Assembly (NCBI RefSeq): GCF_017744095.1
Contig: NZ_JAGHQX010000003.1
Span: forward strand, 186,001 to 250,000
Reading direction: 5' to 3'
DNA length: 64,000 nucleotides
Source: Shimia sp. R10_1
GTDB taxonomy: Bacteria > Pseudomonadota > Alphaproteobacteria > Rhodobacterales > Rhodobacteraceae
Shown: in pieces, positions 44,168-52,935 of the stretch
Position numbering within the stretch: position 1 is the stretch's first letter
Layout: each line of letters begins with the position of its first letter
Made by a program: the position numbers and the translations under genes
The notes under the pieces: generated by a model
Databases searched by the model: none
Seen by the model: the letters and a program-made list of their open reading frames with translations, nothing else
What the model was told of the DNA's origin: nothing

Positions 44168-44832
44168 CAGTCGTGCTCCCCTTGAAGTGCGCGCACTTCT
44201 TCAATTTCGTCTTCTACCTCGTGGCTTGCCACAAGACGGTCGGTCTCGCCTCGGAAAATGGCCATCGATGCTTGCGCAAAGCGATACACCAGCAAAAGCA
44301 TGGAGATTGGCAGAACGATGTAAGGCACCACTTTGGGCATCTTTTCATATGCGTCGCCGTAGTTGATCAGATCTTCCAGAAACGTCAGTGCGCCGATCAT
44401 CGGCACGTCTTGCACCTCATAGAAAGACTGGCTGCGCGCCTTCAGGTCAAAGCCGGTCGGGAACCAACGCCCGGAGGTGGGCGGCAGATCGGCAAACACG
44501 GCCCAATAGTCATAGGCGCCTTTCAGCATCAGCAGCGAAAACGCCAGGCAGGCCGCCGCTGCGATCAGGCCAAGCACACGTGCGGTGGCGGGGCTGACCA
44601 TATTGATGATGGCATCCACGCCCAGATGGCTGTGTTTCTTAACCGCGTAAGAAGCGCCCAGTAGCACCAGCCAGGCAAACAGAAAAACTGTCGCCTCCAG
44701 CGCCCAGAGAATGTTTGAGTTGAAACCGAACCGGGCAATCACATTGGCAAAGGTGATCAATGTCATGCTGCCCAGAAGAAACGCGATCAGCGTCTCTTCG
44801 ATCCGGTCCACAAAGCTATGCTTGGTTTGCAT
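44167..44832 (-). CDS. dctQ: TRAP transporter small permease (DctQ)
   Basis: A 221-residue DctQ subunit with four membrane helices (LIAFLLGSMTLITFANVIARF, WALEATVFLFAWLVLLGASYAV, VLGLIAAAACLAFSLLML, VVPYIVLPISMLLLVYRF) joined by a longer loop than minimal DctQ. It associates with DctM. It starts 103 bases after dctP, with a strong hairpin between them, and overlaps dctM by one base. The ATG at 44832 is chosen from a longer open frame. Confidence 0.88.
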   Translation of the reverse strand: MQTKHSFVDRIEETLIAFLLGSMTLITFANVIARFGFNSNILWALEATVFLFAWLVLLGASYAVKKHSHLGVDAIINMVSPATARVLGLIAAAACLAFSLLMLKGAYDYWAVFADLPPTSGRWFPTGFDLKARSQSFYEVQDVPMIGALTFLEDLINYGDAYEKMPKVVPYIVLPISMLLLVYRFAQASMAIFRGETDRLVASHEVEDEIEEVRALQGEHD

Positions 44833-44873
44833 TGTCCTGCGTCCCGCTTGTGTTTTGAGTGGATTTTGGTTGC

Positions 44874-44903
44874 AAAACGGGCGGGCCATTGGCGGCCCGC
44901 CCG
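44874..44903 (-). promoter_or_regulatory. Intra-operon hairpin between dctP and dctQ
   Basis: Minus-strand CGGGCGGGCC/GGCCCGCCCG stem (six-base loop) is followed by TTTTGC. Such hairpins lower expression of the permease genes relative to the abundant binding protein. Confidence 0.6.
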
Positions 44904-44934
44904 CTCAAATTTCATCAGGATTTCAGCCCTGAAA

Positions 44935-45939
44935 TCAGCCCGCGGCGTTGATCGCCTGCGCTGCGTCGATGTTGTCTTGGCCAACATCGTCGGTGAATTT
45001 TTCCCAGACAGGTTTCATCGCTTCGACCCATGCCAGACGCTGTTCTGGGGTCAGCTCACGAATGGTGCCGCCCGCGTCGATGATGGATTGACGCGCCGCC
45101 AGATTCACCGCTTCCGCTTCTTTGTTGCGAGTGTGGGTCACTTCCTGGAAGATGGTGATGAACTGGGTGCGCACATCTTCTGGCAGGCTGTCGAGCCAGT
45201 CCACGGAGGTCACAACCAGATAGTCGAGGATACCGTGGTTGGTCTCTGTGATGCCGTCCTGCACCTCAAAGAACTTCTTGCCGTAGATGTTGGACCAGGT
45301 GTTTTCCTGACCGTCCACAACGCCCTGTTGCAGCGCGCCGTATACTTCGGAGAAGGCCATCTTCTGCGGGGAGCCACCCATGGCTTCCATCTGTGCCACA
45401 AGCACGTCAGAGGACTGCACGCGGAACTTCAGACCGTTGGCGTCCGCTGGTGTTTCCAGAGGCACGTTGGCAGACATCTGCTTCATGCCGTTGTGCCAGT
45501 AGCCCAGACCCTGCAGGCCACGGCGTTGCATGCTGTCGAGCATGGCCTGACCTTTGTCAGACGCTTGGAACGCATCGACTGCTGCCAGATCTTTGAACAT
45601 GAAGGGCAGGTCAAACAGACGGAACTGTTTGGTGAATTTTTCAAATTTGGACAGCGAAGGCGCGGCGAGCTGTACGTCGCCCTGAAGCATCGCTTCGAGC
45701 ACTTTGTTGTCATTGTACAGCGTGGAGTTCGGGAAGACCTCCATGCACATCTTGCCGTCCATCTCTTCGTTCACGCGCTTTTCCAGAAGCGACGCAGCAA
45801 TCCCTTTGGGGTGCTTGTCGGTGTTGGTCACGTGGCTGAATTTGACGACGATTTCGCCCTCGTCACAGGCCGCAGCGGCAAAGGTTGCGCCGGTTACAGT
45901 CAATGCCATAGCGGTGGCTGCTGTGGTCAAGAATTTCAT
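44935..45939 (-). CDS. dctP: TRAP transporter solute-binding protein (DctP)
   Basis: A 334-residue periplasmic binding protein with a signal peptide (ALTVTGATFAAAA). The DctP family fold is visible from EIVVKFSHVTNTDKHPKG, the acidic/aromatic binding region, GLKFRVQSSDVLVAQMEAMGG with the conserved Arg of DctP proteins, and the WSNIYGKKFFEVQD segment. Substrate is likely a C4-dicarboxylate or related organic acid; not fixed by sequence. GGGAGG precedes the ATG. Two GTGCG-N6-CGCAC dyads lie upstream at 46141 and 46173. Confidence 0.92.
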   Translation of the reverse strand: MKFLTTAATAMALTVTGATFAAAACDEGEIVVKFSHVTNTDKHPKGIAASLLEKRVNEEMDGKMCMEVFPNSTLYNDNKVLEAMLQGDVQLAAPSLSKFEKFTKQFRLFDLPFMFKDLAAVDAFQASDKGQAMLDSMQRRGLQGLGYWHNGMKQMSANVPLETPADANGLKFRVQSSDVLVAQMEAMGGSPQKMAFSEVYGALQQGVVDGQENTWSNIYGKKFFEVQDGITETNHGILDYLVVTSVDWLDSLPEDVRTQFITIFQEVTHTRNKEAEAVNLAARQSIIDAGGTIRELTPEQRLAWVEAMKPVWEKFTDDVGQDNIDAAQAINAAG

Positions 45940-46140
45940 ATCTCTTTTCCTCCCAGATATTCGTTCTAGTGCCTTCAGCGCCCGTACACAGACCAAAGCG
46001 CTGGATGCCAAGACTGTGACCATAGGCAAGGAAGCGCTCAAGAAATTCTTGCAATTGCGCCCTCTTGAAATTTTTAACATTAAAAAACATATACTTATGG
46101 CGAAAACCGGCAACCGAAGCACCACAAGTCACGACAAAAT

Positions 46141-46156
46141 GTGCGAAATCCCGCAC
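46141..46156. promoter_or_regulatory. GTGCG-N6-CGCAC dyad, copy 1
   Basis: GTGCGAAATCCCGCAC, perfect five-base arms. Centre-to-centre 32 bases from copy 2, about three helical turns, suggesting a dimer of dimers. Probably the operator of the TRAP operon regulator (DctR-like), inferred from position. Confidence 0.6.
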
Positions 46157-46172
46157 GGGCCTGACGGAAGTT

Positions 46173-46188
46173 GTGCGAAAATCCGCAC
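46173..46188. promoter_or_regulatory. GTGCG-N6-CGCAC dyad, copy 2
   Basis: GTGCGAAAATCCGCAC, extended outward to TTGTGCG/CGCACAA (46171-46190). Same arms and spacer length as copy 1. Confidence 0.6.
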
Positions 46189-46308
46189 AACCATCCTACG
46201 CCCTGCCCTATCTTGTGAGCGCTATCAATTGGCGCGCTGCTTTTGCACATTGACCCGCCATGATCGTTGCGTAGGCTGGCACCACCTGAATTTGAGCACC
46301 ATAATCCA

Positions 46309-47400
46309 ATGTCTGATACCGCCACGCGACCCAAGGGGATCTCTCCGCAGTCCCGCCGCCACAATGAGATGCGCAAAGCCGCGCTGGCGGCGCATCCCGA
46401 ACTGAAAGAGCTTTCAGGACCGCAACCGCTGACGGCGCTGGCATTGCCAGTCCTGCTGATGGTGCATTGGGGGATTGCCTGGCTGATCTCCGACCAGCCG
46501 ATCTGGATGATCGGACTCACCGCCTTTCTGATCGGGCAACTGGTGTACCACTCTGCCGCCTCGCTGATCCATGAGACCTGCCACAAACTGGTTTTTCGTG
46601 CTGATCGCCCAAAGCTGGCTTTTGATCTGGGACTGGAATTCATCCTCACCTCTTATGGCAAGCAGCTGACCTACCAGCATCAGCATGTCACCAGCCACCA
46701 TCCCTTTATTGGCGACTATGACAACGACTATGAACATGAAGACCTCTGCGCGCTGCAGGCGCGGTTTGCGATTGGGAAAACCAGCCCTGCGCTTCAACAT
46801 GCGCTGACTGTTCTGACATTGATCCTGCATGCGTTGCCTTTGGGATCCGTCTTCATCGCAGACAAGATTCTGCCGCCGCTTTATGCTTGGGCTTCTGGCC
46901 GACCGGTGCGCGACCCGGAGCCGCGTTTCACAGGCACGTCCCCAGACGCACAGGAGATGCGGCCTTTTATCGTCATATCCGTGATGTCCAATCTGGTGCT
47001 GCTGGCTCTGCTCGGCCCCTGGGCGTTGCTTTATCACCTCTGGTCGCTGTCTTTTTTCCTCGGCAAGCTGGGCGTGACCAACCTTGGGCAATCCCTGACG
47101 GAGCATCCGGGTGATGACGAGGTGAACCCGACGCGCTCCACCTATGGGCCGATCAACTGGCTGCTGTTCAACACGGGCTATCACAACGAGCATCACTCCT
47201 TCCCCAATGTGGCATGGACGCGCCTGCCCACCCTGCGGCGGGTGGCGCCGGAGGTGTTTCATGCTGAGGCGGAACAGAGCTATGTGGGCGCATGGTGGGA
47301 CCATGTGCGCCATGATTTTACCGCATCACGACGGTTGAAGCTCCATGACGAAGACCATCTGCCCCGCTGTGAAGGCCGCTCCGCTGAACCTGCGGAGTGA
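46309..47400 (+). CDS. Fatty acid desaturase-like protein, DEGS (sphingolipid delta-4) type
   Basis: A 363-residue membrane-bound di-iron desaturase. Histidine boxes are HETCH (88-92), HQHVTSHH (124-131) and HNEHHSFPN (near 292-300), the order and spacing of the sphingolipid delta-4 desaturase (DEGS) subgroup, with hydrophobic pairs before and between. DEGS proteins desaturate ceramide in eukaryotes; bacterial members have uncertain lipid substrates. It is divergent from the TRAP operon and precedes pth by 60 bases. Start ATG at 46309 is preferred. Confidence 0.82.
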   Translation: MSDTATRPKGISPQSRRHNEMRKAALAAHPELKELSGPQPLTALALPVLLMVHWGIAWLISDQPIWMIGLTAFLIGQLVYHSAASLIHETCHKLVFRADRPKLAFDLGLEFILTSYGKQLTYQHQHVTSHHPFIGDYDNDYEHEDLCALQARFAIGKTSPALQHALTVLTLILHALPLGSVFIADKILPPLYAWASGRPVRDPEPRFTGTSPDAQEMRPFIVISVMSNLVLLALLGPWALLYHLWSLSFFLGKLGVTNLGQSLTEHPGDDEVNPTRSTYGPINWLLFNTGYHNEHHSFPNVAWTRLPTLRRVAPEVFHAEAEQSYVGAWWDHVRHDFTASRRLKLHDEDHLPRCEGRSAEPAE

Positions 47401-47460
47401 TTTGCCACAGCTGCACCGCGTGATTATACTGCATCGCAGAAATTACAGCGAGCAGATCAC

Positions 47461-48180
47461 ATGAAACTCTTCGTCGGCCTTGGCAATCCGGGGTCCAAAT
47501 ATGCGCAGAACCGCCACAATATCGGCTTTATGGCGATGGATCAGATTGCGGCGGATCACGGCTTTGCACCCTTCAAAGGCAAGTTTCAGGGCGCGCTGAC
47601 CGAAGGGCGACTGGGCCGTGAAAAGGTGCTGCTTCTGAAGCCTGAAACCTTCATGAACCTCTCCGGCCAATCGGTGGGTGAGGCGATGCGATTTTACAAG
47701 CTCACCTCGCAGGACGTTGTGGTTTTCCATGATGAGCTGGACCTTGCGCCAGGCAAGCTCAAATACAAAATGAGTGGTGGACACGCGGGCCACAATGGGT
47801 TGCGTTCCATCCATCAACATATTGGCGAGACCTATGGCCGTGTGCGCATGGGGATCGGCCATCCGGGGCGCAAAGAGCTGGTGAGTGGCTATGTGCTCAA
47901 GGATTTTGGCAAAGCCGATCAGGATTGGCTCGACGATATGTTGCGCGGGATTTCTGATGGTGCAGCCCATCTGGCAGAGGGCGACACTACCAAATTTTCC
48001 AACGCGGTCGCCATGCGGCTGAACCCGCCACGTCCGTCTACAGGCACAAAAGGCCCGAAAGCAAACAATGCCCCTGCCCCAGCCAAGGCAGCAGCCTCGA
48101 AACCAAAGGCCGCGACCAACACTGCTCCAGAAGAGGACAGTCGCAGCCCCTTACAAAAACTGATGGATAAGTTTTCGTGA
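47461..48180 (+). CDS. pth: Peptidyl-tRNA hydrolase
   Basis: A 239-residue Pth that recycles peptidyl-tRNA. Signature residues are GLGNPG (6-11), NRHNIGF with catalytic His19, KPETFMNLSGQSV, the catalytic Asp in DELDLAPGK, and KMSGGHAGHNGLRS. It has a long C-terminal Ala/Pro/Lys extension (about 190-239) beyond the normal 190-residue enzyme, common in Rhodobacterales. The next gene starts in the TGA of pth (GTGA overlap). Confidence 0.95.
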   Translation: MKLFVGLGNPGSKYAQNRHNIGFMAMDQIAADHGFAPFKGKFQGALTEGRLGREKVLLLKPETFMNLSGQSVGEAMRFYKLTSQDVVVFHDELDLAPGKLKYKMSGGHAGHNGLRSIHQHIGETYGRVRMGIGHPGRKELVSGYVLKDFGKADQDWLDDMLRGISDGAAHLAEGDTTKFSNAVAMRLNPPRPSTGTKGPKANNAPAPAKAAASKPKAATNTAPEEDSRSPLQKLMDKFS

Positions 48181-49214
48181 GTGCGCTGGGTGCAGCACTT
48201 TTAGAGCAGGCGGGCCACTGCGAGGCGTTAGACAGCCCATTCATGGGGCGCCTGTTGCGCCTGCTTTCTACACATTGGCCCGCAGACACCGAACTGGCCT
48301 CAAGATGCGCCGCATACACAGGGGATATCGGGCCAAAGGGCCACAGCCTGCCATTGCGGATCGCCAGTGGGCTGCACGCTTTGGTTCTCAAGCAGGTCGA
48401 TCAAGCTTTGACAGCGGTCTACCCGCCCAACGTTGCCACCGATGCGGAGCTTGGCCACGAAGTCCTGGCGGCCTTGCAGCGCCACGATGCTTTTCTGTGC
48501 GACTGGATCACCAATGCGCCACAAACAAATGAGGTGCGCCGCAGCGCCGTTCTGATTGCTGCGGCACAGTTGCTGAACGAGCGCTTTGGCCTGCCGATGA
48601 AGCTCTCTGAGCTTGGGGCCTCTGCCGGGCTGAACCTGATGTTTGACCACTTCCACCTCGCCGTAGGTGATGGCTATGGCCCCAAAAGCGACGTAGTGCT
48701 GACGCCGGGCTGGCAAGGCGCGCTTCCTCCACTAGGCGCGCTTACTGTCGTGGACCGGCGTGGCGTTGATCTGCATCCCCTCGATAGCCATGATCCGGAA
48801 CACGCGCTGCGGCTGCAGGCCTATCTCTGGGCCGATCAAGCAGAGCGCATCACCCGCACCCGCGCGGCCATCGCACTACAAGATGCTGAGGTGGACGCCG
48901 GGGATGCAATTGATTGGCTGGAAGCGCGCGTTACCGCTCCTCAGGACGGCGCGCTGCATCTGATCTACTCCACCGTGGCTTGGCAGTATTTTCCCGTTGA
49001 AGGTCAGGCGCGCGGCACCAAAATTATGGAAGCTGCGGGGGCGCAGGCCACTGAGGCGGAACCGTTGGCGTGGCTCTCCTACGAGGCAGATTCAGAAACG
49101 CGCGGTGCGGCGCTCACATTACGCCTGTGGCCCGGTGATGTGACTATTGATCTGGGCCGTGCTGACTTTCACGGCCGCTGGGTGGACTGGCGCGCGCCAG
49201 AGAGGCTCACCTAA
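48177..49214 (+). CDS. DUF2332 family protein
   Basis: A 345-residue protein of the DUF2332 family. Typical features are an N-terminal helical region with CAAYTGDIGPKGHSLPLRIASGLH and a central ELGASAGLNLMFD motif resembling an S-adenosylmethionine-like GxSxG-containing loop, followed by HLIYSTVAWQYFP. Its activity is unknown; a methyltransferase-like Rossmann fold is a plausible guess. GTG start overlaps the pth stop by four bases, so it is translationally coupled to pth. Confidence 0.75.
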   Translation: MSALGAALLEQAGHCEALDSPFMGRLLRLLSTHWPADTELASRCAAYTGDIGPKGHSLPLRIASGLHALVLKQVDQALTAVYPPNVATDAELGHEVLAALQRHDAFLCDWITNAPQTNEVRRSAVLIAAAQLLNERFGLPMKLSELGASAGLNLMFDHFHLAVGDGYGPKSDVVLTPGWQGALPPLGALTVVDRRGVDLHPLDSHDPEHALRLQAYLWADQAERITRTRAAIALQDAEVDAGDAIDWLEARVTAPQDGALHLIYSTVAWQYFPVEGQARGTKIMEAAGAQATEAEPLAWLSYEADSETRGAALTLRLWPGDVTIDLGRADFHGRWVDWRAPERLT

Positions 49215-49287
49215 CGTCAGCATTGCAGCCCTGCCCCGCAAGATGCTCAAGTTGCGTTAAATTTGAGGCATTCGGGGGAGAACGAAG

Positions 49288-50454
49288 ATGCGTAGATTCG
49301 GGAAGTGGCTGGGCCGCATATTGCTCATGCTGGCGCTGGCGGTCGTGGCGGTCTATTTTCTCAAACGCGAAGAGATCACCCGGCTTCTGGCGGTGAACTC
49401 ATTGTTTAGCGAAGAAAAGATCGTTTCAAACTTCTCCAATATGGACACGCTTTTTCTTACTGCGGACATCGCGCAGGGCGACACAGCGGTCAGCCCCCTG
49501 CCAATCGGCACTGCGATGCAAATGCCAGACCGCTTTGACAGCTGGCTCAAAGAGCGTGCCGTGACCAGCGTCGTCGTGCTCAAGGACGGAGCGGTTGTGC
49601 ATGAAAGCTACCATCAGGACACCGCTCCCGAAGACCTAAAGATCAGCTGGTCGGTGGCAAAATCTTATCTGTCCTCGCTCATGGGCATTGTGCTGGCGGA
49701 AGGCCACATCGAGAGCCTTGACGATCCGGTCACCAAATACGCGCCTTTGCTCAAAGGCTCCGCCTATGACGGCGCAACCATCAAGAACGTGCTTCAGATG
49801 TCTTCAGGGGTGACTTTCAACGAGGACTATCTGGATTTTCATTCTGATATCAACCGTATGGGCCGCGTTCTTGCATTGGGCGGTACATTGGACGGCTTTG
49901 CCGCCGGTCTCAGCGAAACCTTTGTCGCGCCGGGCACGCAGTTTCAATATGTCTCGATTGATACCCATGTCATCGGGATGGTGATCCGCGGCGCCACTGG
50001 CCGCTCTATCCCCGATCTCATGAGTGAAAAAATCATCAGCAAACTCGGGTATGAGGAGAGCCCTTACTATGTCACGGATGGCGAAGGCGTGGCCTTTGTG
50101 CTGGGCGGCCTCAACATCCGCACCCGTGACTATGCCCGCTTTGGCCAGATGATCCTGCAAGAGGGCCAATATGGCGACGAACAGATTGTGCCAGCTGATT
50201 GGCTGGCCGCCGCCACCGTGCCCAGCGCCAACACCCAGCCCGGCAAGCTGCACTATGGCTATCAGTGGTGGATGCCCAAAGACCCTCGTGAGGGGGAGTT
50301 CTTTGGCATCGGCGTTTATGGGCAATACATCTACATCAACCGCACTGAGGGCGTGGTGATCGCGGTGAACTCTGCGGACAGGAAGTTCAAGGACAGCGGC
50401 GTGACCGATGGCAATATCGCGCTGTTTCGGGAAATTGCGGACACCGCACGCTGA
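49288..50454 (+). CDS. Membrane-anchored beta-lactamase-fold serine hydrolase
   Basis: A 388-residue class C-type serine hydrolase with an N-terminal membrane anchor (ILLMLALAVVAVYFL). The nucleophile motif is Ser122-Val-Ala-Lys125 (WSVAKSYLSS), with a Tyr-containing second motif near YVSIDTHV and a C-terminal GIGVYGQYIYINR strand. It resembles 6-aminohexanoate-dimer hydrolase and other amide or ester hydrolases rather than antibiotic-destroying lactamases. GGGGAG precedes the ATG. It is alone, followed by a REP-like hairpin. Confidence 0.82.
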   Translation: MRRFGKWLGRILLMLALAVVAVYFLKREEITRLLAVNSLFSEEKIVSNFSNMDTLFLTADIAQGDTAVSPLPIGTAMQMPDRFDSWLKERAVTSVVVLKDGAVVHESYHQDTAPEDLKISWSVAKSYLSSLMGIVLAEGHIESLDDPVTKYAPLLKGSAYDGATIKNVLQMSSGVTFNEDYLDFHSDINRMGRVLALGGTLDGFAAGLSETFVAPGTQFQYVSIDTHVIGMVIRGATGRSIPDLMSEKIISKLGYEESPYYVTDGEGVAFVLGGLNIRTRDYARFGQMILQEGQYGDEQIVPADWLAAATVPSANTQPGKLHYGYQWWMPKDPREGEFFGIGVYGQYIYINRTEGVVIAVNSADRKFKDSGVTDGNIALFREIADTAR

Positions 50455-50466
50455 GCGCTTGCAAAC

Positions 50467-50515
50467 GGCGGGGGCTGGCTGCCCCCGCACCCCCGCGGAT
50501 ATTTAAGGCAAGAGG
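50467..50515. repeat. REP-like element / convergent terminator hairpin
   Basis: GGGGGC-TGGCT-GCCCCC hairpin followed by CCCCGCGGATATTTAAGGC, similar in order to the element at 6156. It lies between convergent genes and may also end transcription. Confidence 0.45.
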
Positions 50516-50524
50516 AAGCGCGCG

Positions 50525-51898
50525 TTAATGGACCCGCGCGCCCTGTGCTTCCAATCCCGCCTGAATGTCAGAGATATTGAGTGCATCCAGCGCGCGGTTT
50601 TGCTTCACAGCGAGTGCGGCAGCAACGCCTGCCCCCTGCCCGATCACCGCACAACAGGCCATATTGCGGGTGGCCGCATGGGCAATCTTGTGCCCCGCAG
50701 TGGCGCGGCCAGAAATCAGTAGGTTTTTCACGCCTTGCGGCAGCAGGTTGCGGTAAGGCACCTCAAAATAGCGCCCTGTGGTGGGCAGGATCAAAACGCC
50801 ATAGCCGTCGATGAACTCCGGGAAGATCCCGATACTGTCTTCAAAACGCCCCTGTTCGCGCACATCCAGCTCGCTCATGGCATAGACTGTGTCCACCTTG
50901 CGCGTGTCGCGGATGCCCAAAGTCATGCCGAAGTTTCTGAGGCGCGCGTTTTCGCAGCCCGGCAGGAAGCGTTTGAGCGCCTCAATGGCCAGCATTGTCT
51001 GGCGACGTCCTTCGATTTCACCCTGCGTCAAGCTATCCGGATCAGTACCATCAATCCCATCGAGATGGATGAGGTTCATATAGGTCAGCTCGCCCGTGTC
51101 ATGCATCGCCCCCCAGGTGCCCGCGATGGTGTTCAGATGCGGCGGGATCAGCCCGGCCTCAATCGCCTGGGCAAAGGGTTTGTAGAGGAAGGGGGAAAAC
51201 ATCTGATCCTCTTTGCCAGAAGTTTCGATGTTCCACTCTCCGCCGCCACCCCAATCGGCGTAGGTCTGTGGGTCTGCCTTGATGCCCTCCATAAAGGCGC
51301 TTTTGTCGACACCTGCGAGGTGGAACATCACCGAGGCCGCCATCAGATCTTCGCGCGGGGCCATATGACAAGGCGCGCCCGCTCGGTGCGCCACATCCGC
51401 ATCGCCGGTGGCGTCGATCACCACTTTTGCCAGGATCGCCTCACGGCCCGCCTTGGATTCGGTAATGATGCCTTTGATCTCATTGCCTTCCATGATCGGG
51501 GCCACAAAGGCGCGGTGCAGCATCGGGTGGATGCCCGCTTTCTGCACCATCTGATCCGCAACAAATTTGAAGCCTTCGCTGTCAATCTCATAGCTGAGCG
51601 ACTGGCTTTCGGGCACAGCCGCGCCAGCGTCTTTGGCGGCATCTTCAAATTCCTTGGGAATGCCCATGCTTTCGACAGTCTGCTCGTGGCGATACCAATG
51701 CATGCCTTCGACACCCACAACGGTGATATTGCCGCCAAAACAGCCGAAGCGCTCCACCAGCGTGACCTCCACACCAGCACGCGCAGCGGCCAGTGCTGCC
51801 GAAAGACCGCCAGGGCCCGAGCCCACGACAAGCACATCGGTTTCGTGAATCACATCAATTTGGCGGGCGGGTTCGGTAATCTGTTTCATAGGCGCCAT
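50525..51898 (-). CDS. FAD-dependent oxidoreductase (FAD_oxidored family)
   Basis: A 457-residue flavoprotein. The N-terminal Rossmann motif VVGSGPGGLSAALAAARAGVEVTLVER and the conserved CFGGNI are diagnostic for the family; a central RDTRKV region and the C-terminal GRATAGHKIAHAATRNMACCAVIGQGAGVAAALA bind FAD. The substrate is unknown. Starts at 51898 or 51889; neither has a strong ribosome site. A TGAACGTTCA palindrome lies 42 bases upstream. Confidence 0.82.
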   Translation of the reverse strand: MAPMKQITEPARQIDVIHETDVLVVGSGPGGLSAALAAARAGVEVTLVERFGCFGGNITVVGVEGMHWYRHEQTVESMGIPKEFEDAAKDAGAAVPESQSLSYEIDSEGFKFVADQMVQKAGIHPMLHRAFVAPIMEGNEIKGIITESKAGREAILAKVVIDATGDADVAHRAGAPCHMAPREDLMAASVMFHLAGVDKSAFMEGIKADPQTYADWGGGGEWNIETSGKEDQMFSPFLYKPFAQAIEAGLIPPHLNTIAGTWGAMHDTGELTYMNLIHLDGIDGTDPDSLTQGEIEGRRQTMLAIEALKRFLPGCENARLRNFGMTLGIRDTRKVDTVYAMSELDVREQGRFEDSIGIFPEFIDGYGVLILPTTGRYFEVPYRNLLPQGVKNLLISGRATAGHKIAHAATRNMACCAVIGQGAGVAAALAVKQNRALDALNISDIQAGLEAQGARVH

Positions 51899-51939
51899 GC
51901 TTCGCGCACCCGGTTGCAACGGTCAATTCATTTCTTGAA

Positions 51940-51949
51940 TGAACGTTCA
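51940..51949. promoter_or_regulatory. TGAACGTTCA palindrome (TetR-type operator candidate)
   Basis: A perfect 10-base palindrome inside the wider TTGAATGAACGTTCAA in the divergent gap between the FAD oxidoreductase and DUF2237 genes. The AT-flanked form is typical of TetR/AcrR operators. No TetR gene is in the window. Confidence 0.4.
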
Positions 51950-52010
51950 ATTTTTTCAAAGATCCACTCTCCCATTGCCGTACTGACACAGCCCGTGCCA
52001 TGGTCACCTC

Positions 52011-52385
52011 ATGATGAAACAAGATGCCTCCGTAAACGTGTTGGGCCAAAAGCTGGCCTCCTGTTCCTTGGATCCTGTCACCGGTTTTTTCCGAGATGGT
52101 CATTGCAACACCTGCGCAGAAGATCAGGGCAGCCATACGGTCTGCGCCGTGATGACCGCAGAGTTTCTGGCATTCTCCAAATATGTGGGCAATGACCTGT
52201 CCACACCCCGGCCTGAGTTTAACTTCGCAGGGCTCAAACCCGGAGATCAGTGGTGCCTCTGCGCTGCGCGTTTCCTGCAGGCGCATGATGAAGGCTGCGC
52301 CCCAAAGGCCAATTTGGAGGCCACCCATCAGCGGGCTTTGGATATTGTGCCGCTGCATGTGCTGAAGGCGCATGCGCTCTCCTGA
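52011..52385 (+). CDS. DUF2237 family protein
   Basis: A 124-residue protein closely fitting DUF2237: NVLGQKLASCSLDPVTGFFRDGHCNTCAEDQGSHTVCAVMTAEFLAFSKYVGNDLSTP, GLKPGDQWCLCAARF and ATHQRALDIVPL. Six cysteines are conserved. Function unknown. The ATG at 52011 is followed by a second Met; the divergent neighbour is the FAD oxidoreductase. Confidence 0.85.
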   Translation: MMKQDASVNVLGQKLASCSLDPVTGFFRDGHCNTCAEDQGSHTVCAVMTAEFLAFSKYVGNDLSTPRPEFNFAGLKPGDQWCLCAARFLQAHDEGCAPKANLEATHQRALDIVPLHVLKAHALS

Positions 52386-52497
52386 CCGATTGACGCTGTT
52401 GTGCGATCTGTGTCAGGTGCCTGCACAGACGCAAGCCGCCTTGCTTGGTTAGCCAGCGCTCCGTGCTCAACACAAAATGCAAGAGAAAGGCACCGCT

Positions 52498-52818
52498 ATG
52501 GGCTATATTGCCATGAACCGCTTTAAGATCGCGGAGGGCCGCGAAAGTGACTTTGAAGAGGTCTGGAAATCACGCGAGAGCCGCCTGAAAGAACTTGATG
52601 GCTTCCGCGAATTCCGTCTTTTGAAAGGCCCAGCCGGCGAAGGGTATACGCTTTATTCCAGCCACGTGCTGTGGGACAGCCGCGCAGATTTTGAGGCGTG
52701 GACAAAATCCGAACAGTTTCGGGATGCACATCGCAACGCCGGTGCAAGCAAGACTGAAGGTGTGATTGTGGGCCCGCCACAATTCGAAGGGTTTGAGACC
52801 GTCCTTCACGAGGCATAA
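52498..52818 (+). CDS. Antibiotic biosynthesis monooxygenase (ABM)-domain protein
   Basis: A 106-residue ferredoxin-like ABM fold: IAMNRFKIAEGRESDFEEVWKSRESRLKELDGFREFRLLKGPAGEGYTLYSSHVLWDSRADFEAWTKSEQFRDAH. ABM proteins include heme-degrading IsdG/HmoA enzymes and quinone monooxygenases; the residues present (Asn7, Trp, His) fit HmoA-like proteins from Roseobacter. AGAAAGG precedes the ATG at 52498; an ATG at 52477 also exists. Confidence 0.78.
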   Translation: MGYIAMNRFKIAEGRESDFEEVWKSRESRLKELDGFREFRLLKGPAGEGYTLYSSHVLWDSRADFEAWTKSEQFRDAHRNAGASKTEGVIVGPPQFEGFETVLHEA

Positions 52819-52935
52819 GCCAAAGGCAAGTGGGGCCCGCAACCGCAGGTGCCCCGTTCAAAGCAACAAACGACAAAGCCCATGTTGCATTGGCGGCGCG
52901 TGATGTGTTTCGCGCGCCGCTCACTCAGCCGACAT

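Larger units (their letters stand above)
45940..46308. other. Divergent TRAP / desaturase intergenic region
   Basis: No gene is supported in these 369 bases. They hold two GTGCG-N6-CGCAC dyads (46141-46156 and 46173-46188) nearer the desaturase gene, and an AT-rich stretch (46060-46100) that may contain the dctP promoter. Confidence 0.6.

Noticed and set aside
50735-52195. 486-residue plus-strand frame opposite the FAD oxidoreductase
   Set aside because: Antisense to a gene with a clear Rossmann motif.
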